Origin: DATFYI01 sp035315125
GTDB taxonomy: Bacteria > Chloroflexota > Anaerolineae > Anaerolineales > Anaerolineaceae
DNA length: 10,817 nucleotides
Assembly (NCBI GenBank): GCA_035315125.1
Contig: DATFYI010000049.1
Span: forward strand, 1 to 10,817
Reading direction: 5' to 3'
Each line of letters begins with the position of its first letter. Within the stretch, counting starts at the first letter, position 1. A model generated the notes under the pieces. It ran no database searches and was not told where the DNA came from. It saw nothing but the letters and a program-made list of their open reading frames with translations. Of the stretch, positions 5,956-10,817 are shown one piece after another. The translations under genes were made by a program, and so were the position numbers.

Positions 5956-7086
5956 TTGTCCAATAAATCACGCGTGGCCGTCCTTCGTACAACCCCTGAA
6001 ACCGTTCTGGCGGATTATATCCGCCTGTTCGAGTTAGCCGGCGGCGCCCAGGCGCTCATGCCCGGGCTGCCCACCATCCTGAAAGATAACATCTCCTGGC
6101 ACTACCCCATGCCGGCCGCCAACACTTCCCCCTGGCAACTGGAAGGCTCGGTGATGGCGCTGCGCCAGGCCGGTTACGACAGGCTGGTCTGCGTTGAAAA
6201 CCAGACCGTGGTGACCAATCCCTTTAAAGGCGATAAACTCAACCTTTATGACAAGATTTTCCAGAGCTACCAAATCCCGGTGCGCTACAATTTTCGACCC
6301 GAGGACATGACCTGGACCTCTTATAAGCCGCACGCCAAAATGCTGGCCCTGGACCACATCTATCCGGAGGGGTTGTATATCCCGGATTTCTTTATCGGTA
6401 AAAACATCGTGCATCTGCCAACCATGAAGTGCCACCTGTATACCACCACCACCGGAGCCATGAAGAATGCCTTCGGCGGGCTGCTCAGCAAGCACCGCTT
6501 CTATACGCATACCTGGATCCACGAGACCCTGGTGGATTTGCTGGCGATCCAGAAAGAAATCCACCCCGGCATCTTCGCCTTTATGGATGGCACCACCGCC
6601 GGTAACGGCCCGGGCCCGCGTACGTTGATCCCGGTGGTAAAAAACGTGATCCTGGCCTCGGCCGACCAGGTCGCCATCGATGCAGTTTCGGCTAAAATGA
6701 TGGGCTTTGACCCGCTCAGCATCGGCTATATCCGTCTGGCAAACGAGCAAGGCCTTGGTAACGGCGACGTACACAATATCGAAATCGTGGGCGATATCGA
6801 TCTGGCTCAGGAAAGTTGGGGCTTTCAGGTAGGTCACACCTTCCACGGCTTCCTGGCCTGGCTGGCCTGGTACGGACCCACCCGCCGTTTGCAGGGCCTG
6901 CTGCGCACCCCTCTGGTCGCCATACCGACTGCTATATCCTTCTTCAACCACGACGTGGCCCACTGGCCCTTCAAAGAACATTTTATCTACGAGGACTGGC
7001 TGGCAAACACCGAGTGGGGTAAGCTGTTCCAGCGCTACCAGCAGGAAGGCTGCCTGGGAGAGGGCTTCTCTATAAAGGCTGATTAA
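5956..7086 (+). CDS. DUF362 family protein
   Basis: This 376-aa protein carries a DUF362 domain over most of its length. Clear family blocks are HLPTMKCHLYTTTTGAMKN (about 155-173), the FGGLLSKHRFYTH that follows, DGTTAGNGPGPR near 214-225, and ASADQVAIDAV near 238-248. The family has no settled biochemical role. Some members are fused to or paired with 4Fe-4S ferredoxin domains, but here no CxxCxxC cluster motif is present. The protein has only a few scattered cysteines and neither a signal peptide nor a clear membrane segment, so it is probably cytoplasmic. The start is a TTG at 5956, chosen because GAAAGGG lies 7 nt upstream; the nearest in-frame alternative is a GTG at 5974. It has its own promoter, is divergent from the nucleotidyltransferase module and convergent with the MFS gene, so it appears to be a single-gene unit. 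The C-terminal 90 residues are rich in Trp and aromatic residues. Confidence 0.88.
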   Translation: MSNKSRVAVLRTTPETVLADYIRLFELAGGAQALMPGLPTILKDNISWHYPMPAANTSPWQLEGSVMALRQAGYDRLVCVENQTVVTNPFKGDKLNLYDKIFQSYQIPVRYNFRPEDMTWTSYKPHAKMLALDHIYPEGLYIPDFFIGKNIVHLPTMKCHLYTTTTGAMKNAFGGLLSKHRFYTHTWIHETLVDLLAIQKEIHPGIFAFMDGTTAGNGPGPRTLIPVVKNVILASADQVAIDAVSAKMMGFDPLSIGYIRLANEQGLGNGDVHNIEIVGDIDLAQESWGFQVGHTFHGFLAWLAWYGPTRRLQGLLRTPLVAIPTAISFFNHDVAHWPFKEHFIYEDWLANTEWGKLFQRYQQEGCLGEGFSIKAD

Positions 7087-7094
7087 GACTCATC

Positions 7095-7167
7095 ACGAAT
7101 TGGACGAATTATTTCGAATAGATCGAATGTTTTTTAAAATTCCTTAAGCCCTATTCGTGGAATTCGT
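7095..7167. repeat. Phased CGAAT repeats and long inverted repeat between convergent genes
   Basis: CGAAT starts at 7096, 7105, 7115 and 7124, a spacing of 9, 10 and 9 bp. ACGAATTGGACGAAT (7095-7109) is also an inverted match, 13 of 15, to ATTCGTGGAATTCGT (7153-7167). The second arm covers the stop and last codons of the MFS gene. A T6A4 run (7130-7139) lies in the loop. It may act as a shared transcript end for the two convergent genes or be a protein-binding site on one helix face. Confidence 0.5.
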
Positions 7168-8350
7168 TCTTTGGGCGGAAATAGACCATACCGGCAAACG
7201 TCATAAAATTCATCAGCATGGCGCCAAAGACCAGATAGATCAGCACCTGTGCGCCCACCGAGCCAATCACTTGACCAGAAAACCAGGGCAGCAGCATACC
7301 GCCCAGGCTATCGCCCACCAGCACAATGCCGCTGATGCGCCCGGTCATATTGATGGACTGCCCCGCCAGGGTGAAGCCGGTCGGCCAGATAGGCGCCATG
7401 CAGAAGCCCAACCCGACCGCCATCAGCCACAGCAACCCCAACGAATGCGGTAAAAACATCGCCAGCAGCAGGATAGACAGGCTACTGATGGAAGCCCAAG
7501 GCAGCACCTGCCGGGGGTTATAACGAACGGCTATGGGGATCGAGATCAGCCTGCTAATGGTAAACGACAGCCAAAAGGCTGATGTCAGGTAAGCCGCCGT
7601 GGCTGCATTGGCCAGATTGAGCGTTACGGAATAGGTGTAAAACCAGCCGCTGAAGGAAACCTCCGCGCCCACATAAAAGAACAAAAACAAAGCGGCGGCA
7701 AACACAAACGGATAAATCGCCCGCCCGTCCAATGCTTGTTTTTTCTCCGTGCTCTTTTCAAAAACAGGCTGCGGACTTCCGGATAAGGTCAGCATTCGCA
7801 GTCCAAACAGCAGCATAATGACCGCCAGCGCCCGGTAGGCCCAGGAATACCCCAGCGCCGCGCTGATGGCCTGGGCGACCAGCAGCGGCGAAATAAACGC
7901 TCCCAGGCCAAAGAAAAAATGCAGCCCATTCATAAAAGGACTGACTTTTTCTCCGTGAGTCCAGATCAGCATGGTATTCGAGCCGGTCAGGATAAAACTT
8001 TCAGCAATGCCCCTTACACAAAACAACCCCAACAGCAACCAGAACCAGGGCACAAACGGGATTAAAAAAAAGATGACTGCTTCGCATAACTGTACGATTC
8101 CCAGGACAGGATGCCCGCGCAGACGGTCGAACACCCGCCCAGCGACCACCACCCCGATGGTGTAAGCGGCCGAACCCACCATAAAGAGCAACCCCATAGA
8201 AGCCAATGGGGAACCGGTCTGAGCAGCCAGGGATGGAAGGGTCGGCCCGACGATGCCGGCGCTCATACCCAGGCACAGAAAGATGGAATAATAAGCGAAG
8301 GTGCGTCGGATAGGTTCTTTTTTTGACCAGGCCAGCAGGTTTGCAAGCAT
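7151..8350 (-). CDS. MFS transporter, FucP/NaGLT1-like
   Basis: This 399-aa protein has about twelve hydrophobic segments split by a polar central loop near residues 191-210, the standard two-bundle MFS layout in the inner membrane. The loop between helices 2 and 3 carries a motif A-like GRVFDRLRGHP (71-81). HFFFGLGAFISP (144-155) and FFYVGAEVSFSGWF (224-237) resemble conserved blocks of the sugar-transporting FucP and sodium-glucose NaGLT1/MFSD4 group. Sugar import is therefore a reasonable guess; the substrate is not shown by sequence. The ATG at 8350 leads into a short basic cytoplasmic tail and helix 1. There is no clear ribosome site: the mRNA ahead of the start contains a small dyad and a T-run instead. 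A TATAAT lies at 8396-8391. The gene converges on DUF362 and is divergent from the DUF11 gene; no metabolic enzyme neighbours it to hint at the substrate. Confidence 0.87.
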   Translation of the reverse strand: MLANLLAWSKKEPIRRTFAYYSIFLCLGMSAGIVGPTLPSLAAQTGSPLASMGLLFMVGSAAYTIGVVVAGRVFDRLRGHPVLGIVQLCEAVIFFLIPFVPWFWLLLGLFCVRGIAESFILTGSNTMLIWTHGEKVSPFMNGLHFFFGLGAFISPLLVAQAISAALGYSWAYRALAVIMLLFGLRMLTLSGSPQPVFEKSTEKKQALDGRAIYPFVFAAALFLFFYVGAEVSFSGWFYTYSVTLNLANAATAAYLTSAFWLSFTISRLISIPIAVRYNPRQVLPWASISSLSILLLAMFLPHSLGLLWLMAVGLGFCMAPIWPTGFTLAGQSINMTGRISGIVLVGDSLGGMLLPWFSGQVIGSVGAQVLIYLVFGAMLMNFMTFAGMVYFRPKNEFHE

Positions 8351-8355
8351 GAAAA

Positions 8356-8371
8356 AGTTCGATCCAGAACT
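8356..8371. promoter_or_regulatory. Dyad AGTTC-N6-GAACT ahead of the MFS start
   Basis: AGTTC (8356-8360) and GAACT (8367-8371) form an inverted repeat between the -10 and the ATG of the MFS gene. In the mRNA it makes a 5-bp hairpin followed by UUUUUC and the start codon, where a ribosome site would normally be. It could be an operator or a translation-blocking hairpin; the short arms keep confidence low. Confidence 0.3.
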
Positions 8372-8390
8372 AGGAATTTTGACCGTTCCA

Positions 8391-8396
8391 ATTATA
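8391..8396 (-). promoter_or_regulatory. TATAAT -10 of the MFS gene
   Basis: A perfect TATAAT on the minus strand lies 40 nt before the ATG at 8350. TTGTTA is found 15 bp farther upstream as a possible, rather close, -35. A leader of about 34 nt is expected. Confidence 0.5.
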
Positions 8397-8460
8397 GCGG
8401 TAAATGAGATTTAACAACGCGCCCTTACCGGATCACTGAAAACGGATTGGATAGAGAATG

Positions 8461-8470
8461 TTGGATCCAA
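8461..8470. promoter_or_regulatory. Perfect 10-bp palindrome TTGGATCCAA
   Basis: The palindrome lies in the 234-bp divergent spacer between the MFS and DUF11 genes, about 48 bp upstream of the DUF11 -10. It is a candidate binding site for a dimeric regulator. A 10-bp palindrome can also occur by chance. The remainder of 8400-8518 shows no gene. Confidence 0.3.
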
Positions 8471-8518
8471 AATTATCTGATTTCTTTACTTCCTTAAGTA
8501 TTAAAAACAGATTAGATA

Positions 8519-8524
8519 TATAAT
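8519..8524 (+). promoter_or_regulatory. TATAAT -10 of the DUF11 gene
   Basis: A perfect TATAAT is followed by a leader of about 54 nt. A weak -35 (TTAAGT, 8494-8499) lies 19 bp upstream. A small dyad TACTT/AAGTA (8487-8500) overlaps that -35. Confidence 0.5.
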
Positions 8525-8567
8525 GATTGTGCCGGTTTCAATCAACACAAACCTATATGCAAACCAA

Positions 8568-8577
8568 AGAGGGGGGA
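8568..8577 (+). promoter_or_regulatory. Strong ribosome-binding site of the DUF11 gene
   Basis: AGAGGGGGGA sits 8 nt before the ATG at 8585. It fixes that start against the other nearby in-frame and out-of-frame options and suggests efficient translation. Confidence 0.65.
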
Positions 8578-8584
8578 CATCCAT

Positions 8585-9664
8585 ATGCCTTACCCTGCCA
8601 AATCGCTTGTTTTCAGATTTTTGCTCAACCTGTTGGTCGTTTTTTCGCTGACCTTTTCTCAAATTACCCTACCAGTGCAGGCTTGCAAGCCGGATTCTGC
8701 TCAAGCAGTTACGCAAATCCCGACGCAAGCCAGTCCAATCGCCCCGGCCATGACCACCGAAACTGCCCCGGCAGCCCAGCAGCAGGCTAATAGTGCAATG
8801 AATAGTTGCATCTTTAAATATTGTATCTTCTTCCCGATCATGAATAGTTCCAGCCAGCCAGCCGCGAACAGCGGCTCGGATCTTTCCCTGACCCTGACGG
8901 CCGACCTGGACAGCGTTGAACCGGGCGCTCCGCTGGTTTACACCTTGCATTTCAAAAACAACGGTCCCGTAGACGCAACCGGAATTATGCTATACGAATA
9001 TCTACCTGGATCGACAACCTTCAGGCCAACCGGCAGCACAGCCGGCTGGCAGCAAGTCGGCAACTCGAGCGAGTACGCCCTGGCGATCAGTTGGTTAGCT
9101 GCCGGCGCAAAAGGCGAGGCCAGCTTTGCAGTCACGGTCGCAGATCTTGTTCCACAAGGCTTGACCACCATCGATAATTATGCCTGGATCGCAGACGACA
9201 ACTCGAACCGCCCGGATCCTAATCTGGTCAACAACTCGGCCAGCCTTTCCATCCCGATCTATTTTCCGCAACCTGATCTAGCCATTATGCTCTCAGACGG
9301 CGGTTCGGCGGTCGCTCCGGGCGGGGAAGTGATCTATACCCTCAACTATGCTAACAACGGCGATACCCCCTCCAGCGGGGTAATCATAACCGAAACGCTG
9401 CCGGCCAATACCAGCTTCAACGCCGCTGACAGCACGGCCGGTTGGCAGCAGACTGGCGGCTCAGGCCCCTTCACCCTTTCGATTGGCAGCCTGTCCATCG
9501 GCGAAAACGGCTCGGCCAAATTTGCAGTGACGGTGGCATCCAGCCTTCCGCCCGGGACGACTTCGCTCAGCGACGCCGCCAGCATCAGCGATGATGGCAG
9601 CCATGGCACAGACAAAAACCCGGCAGATAATACCAGCACGATCACGACCCTGCTGGATGAATAG
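8585..9664 (+). CDS. Secreted protein with two DUF11 domains
   Basis: This 359-aa protein starts with a signal sequence: a basic start, a hydrophobic core (about 8-28) and likely cleavage after VQA at 33. C34 comes right after the cleavage site; VQAC departs from the lipobox at Gln, so lipoprotein status is uncertain. A Ser/Ala/Gln/Pro-rich spacer (about 35-98) contains CIFKYCIFFPIM (75-86), a hydrophobic patch with two cysteines. Two DUF11-type beta-sandwich repeats follow (about 99-226 and 231-356). Each has the YTL(H/N)(F/Y)xNNG and LPxxTxF motifs and a shared STAGWQQ (151-157 and 283-289), which shows internal duplication. DUF11 domains occur in surface and adhesin-like proteins as rigid spacers. 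No sortase motif or C-terminal membrane anchor is seen. The gene has its own promoter and converges on the alpha-2-macroglobulin gene. A cell-surface or released structural role is inferred. Confidence 0.87.
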   Translation: MPYPAKSLVFRFLLNLLVVFSLTFSQITLPVQACKPDSAQAVTQIPTQASPIAPAMTTETAPAAQQQANSAMNSCIFKYCIFFPIMNSSSQPAANSGSDLSLTLTADLDSVEPGAPLVYTLHFKNNGPVDATGIMLYEYLPGSTTFRPTGSTAGWQQVGNSSEYALAISWLAAGAKGEASFAVTVADLVPQGLTTIDNYAWIADDNSNRPDPNLVNNSASLSIPIYFPQPDLAIMLSDGGSAVAPGGEVIYTLNYANNGDTPSSGVIITETLPANTSFNAADSTAGWQQTGGSGPFTLSIGSLSIGENGSAKFAVTVASSLPPGTTSLSDAASISDDGSHGTDKNPADNTSTITTLLDE

Positions 9665-9700
9665 GCTGACCTGGATTTGACAACCGGAGTCAATTCCCCT

Positions 9701-9728
9701 GCTATTAGCTATCCGCTATCTGCTATCA
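9701..9728. repeat. Four tandem GCTATNN heptamers
   Basis: GCTATTA, GCTATCC, GCTATCT and GCTATCA follow one another without gaps in the 69-bp spacer between two convergent genes. The spacer has no strong intrinsic terminator. The pattern resembles short intergenic repeats of the GCTATC type that I recall from other environmental genomes. It may be polymorphic in length. Confidence 0.6.
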
Positions 9729-9733
9729 GCTTC

Positions 9734-10817
9734 CTACGGCTTCACCGTAAATATGCTCCCATCTCCCCGTCCGTACACCTCCGGGAAGTACAGCTCCTGG
9801 GCGGTGGGCGGGATGGTGTTGAACACCCCGTCCGTGCTGGCGCGCACCTGGTAGGTATAGACATAGCTTCCGGCCGGCAATTGGTCAGTCGAGAGCACTA
9901 CCTTCTCGTCGCGCAGCTCCACGTGGCTGAAGAACCACCAGCCCCAGCCATCCGTGCCGATGCGCGTCCAATCAAACGAGTCGGGCATAGTATTGGTCGG
10001 GCTGCTATTGAGCGAGGTATCGATCGCCTCCAGGCCAGCCGGCAGCGGGTCTTCGACCAGAATGTTGTGCAGCGTGTTGGTGGCGACCAGCGTCAGGCGG
10101 GCCAGCAGCACGTCGCCGGGTTTGGCCGAGCTGACCGGCGTCTTGAGGTCATTCGGATAGAAGTACTGGCGCGAGATGATGATGCCCCGGTCCAGCGCCT
10201 TGACCTGGTCGACTGGCAGGTCCACGTTTAGATGGGCGGTGTAATACAGACTGCCGGGACCGCTGTCGTGCGCCAGCACCAGCCGGTTGATATCCTGCGA
10301 GAGCAGATCGGTCACGTCCACCGTCAGGGACTGGCTCTGGCCGATGTTGCTGGAATTGGCGCTGGCATCCAGCAGGCCTTTGCCGTTGAAGGCCACTGCA
10401 TATTGGAAATTGCCGTTCAGCTCGCCGCTTTTCTGGATCCAGTTGCTCATGGCCAGCAACACCCAGGCGGTTTCCTGCGTGCTCTGCCAGTAACCGTTGC
10501 TGCGGTTGCTCATCAGCCAGCGCACCGCATTCGGCAGCAGGCCGCTGTTCGGATCGGTCTCGATCAGTGCTGAAAGGATAATGGCAGTCGAGCGGGTATC
10601 CGTGTTCCAGTTGAGATAATCCGGCGTTTTCTCTTCCCAATGTGTGCCGGTGGCGGATTGGATGGCAGCCGTGTTGAGATCGGAGATGAGGGTTGGCAGG
10701 CGCTGGTCTTTTGGATCGATGATATAGAGCGTCTGCAAGAGGTAAGCCCGGGCGTAATAGGCCATCGATGCTCGCAGGTCGTAGAGCGTCACGCTCTGGC
10801 TGACGTCCGGTGCGCCA
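9734..10817 (-). CDS. Bacterial alpha-2-macroglobulin, C-terminal part (5' end outside window)
   Basis: The frame is open to the right edge and yields 360 residues, so this is the C-terminal part of a much larger protein. The apparent start at 10792 is an internal GTG; the residues before it (GAPDVSQS) continue the same frame. The first half is helical with the pattern of the thioester-domain toroid, including WQSTQETAWVLLAMSNWI near residues 110-127. The rest matches the final domains of bacterial alpha-2-macroglobulins: LYYTAHLNVDLP, the ALDRGIIISRQYF block, VEDPLPAGLEAID, and near the end LPAGSYVYTYQVRA and PEVYGRGDGS. Such proteins trap proteases outside the membrane and are thought to guard the envelope. 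The thioester motif CxEQ, if present, would lie upstream and is not visible. In proteobacteria such genes are often next to the PBP1C gene; here a PBP1C-like gene is about 5 kb away. It converges on the DUF11 gene. Confidence 0.88.
   Translation of the reverse strand, partial: GAPDVSQSVTLYDLRASMAYYARAYLLQTLYIIDPKDQRLPTLISDLNTAAIQSATGTHWEEKTPDYLNWNTDTRSTAIILSALIETDPNSGLLPNAVRWLMSNRSNGYWQSTQETAWVLLAMSNWIQKSGELNGNFQYAVAFNGKGLLDASANSSNIGQSQSLTVDVTDLLSQDINRLVLAHDSGPGSLYYTAHLNVDLPVDQVKALDRGIIISRQYFYPNDLKTPVSSAKPGDVLLARLTLVATNTLHNILVEDPLPAGLEAIDTSLNSSPTNTMPDSFDWTRIGTDGWGWWFFSHVELRDEKVVLSTDQLPAGSYVYTYQVRASTDGVFNTIPPTAQELYFPEVYGRGDGSIFTVKP

Noticed and set aside
6034..6981. 315-codon open frame on the minus strand inside the DUF362 gene
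   Set aside because: It is fully antisense to a clear DUF362 domain, its translation is low-complexity and rich in Gly/His/Gln, and no family is recognisable. It is a shadow of a GC-rich gene.
9677..10231. 184-codon plus-strand frame over the alpha-2-macroglobulin gene
   Set aside because: The opposite strand carries well-conserved alpha-2-macroglobulin motifs throughout; this frame has no family features.
1..10817. CRISPR array, tRNA, rRNA, transposase or phage genes
   Set aside because: No regularly spaced long repeats, cloverleaf-like sequence, rRNA segment or mobile-element protein was seen on either strand.

Overview
The window looks like a piece of a chromosome from an Anaerolineae-type Chloroflexi bacterium. 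This is inferred from protein style: a long Thr-Pro linker between a membrane anchor and an SH3b domain, a secreted DUF11-repeat protein, a bacterial alpha-2-macroglobulin, a stand-alone DUF362 protein, and a nucleotidyltransferase/small-partner pair that I recall from Chloroflexi and Cyanobacteria. No rRNA, tRNA, transposase, phage gene or CRISPR array was seen. Most genes are moderately GC-rich. The nucleotidyltransferase gene near 5.0-5.6 kb is clearly AT-rich (28-38% GC in two 60-base samples).

Layout from left to right. Positions 1-81 probably hold the last codons of a plus-strand gene. A minus-strand operon follows (1312 to 276): a small four-helix membrane protein, then a CYTH-domain phosphohydrolase/cyclase that overlaps it by 4 bp. 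A divergent promoter region (1313-1516) separates this operon from a plus-strand envelope cluster: a zinc-ribbon/membrane/SH3b protein (1517-2386), a hairpin-forming intergenic element (2395-2450), and a bifunctional class A penicillin-binding protein with a PBP1C-type C-terminal domain (about 2477-4978). Convergent to it is a two-gene minus-strand module (5835-4996): a small helical protein and a minimal nucleotidyltransferase. Divergent from that module is a DUF362 gene (5956-7086). An MFS transporter (8350-7151) converges on it across a stretch of phased CGAAT repeats. Divergent from the transporter is a secreted two-domain DUF11 protein (8585-9664). The C-terminal part of an alpha-2-macroglobulin gene (10817-9734) converges on it and runs off the right edge.

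Several genes share an envelope theme. The PBP polymerises and cross-links peptidoglycan, and the SH3b protein could bind wall material outside while carrying zinc ribbons inside. The DUF11 protein and the alpha-2-macroglobulin are probably extracytoplasmic. PBP1C and alpha-2-macroglobulin are known partners in proteobacteria; here they lie about 5 kb apart rather than in one operon. The CYTH, DUF362, MFS and nucleotidyltransferase genes have no visible functional link to that theme.

The observations most worth following up are the compositionally foreign nucleotidyltransferase/small-protein module, the zinc-ribbon-to-SH3b architecture next to a PBP, and a set of near-leaderless gene starts. 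In these, TATAAT lies only 6-7 nt before the start codon.
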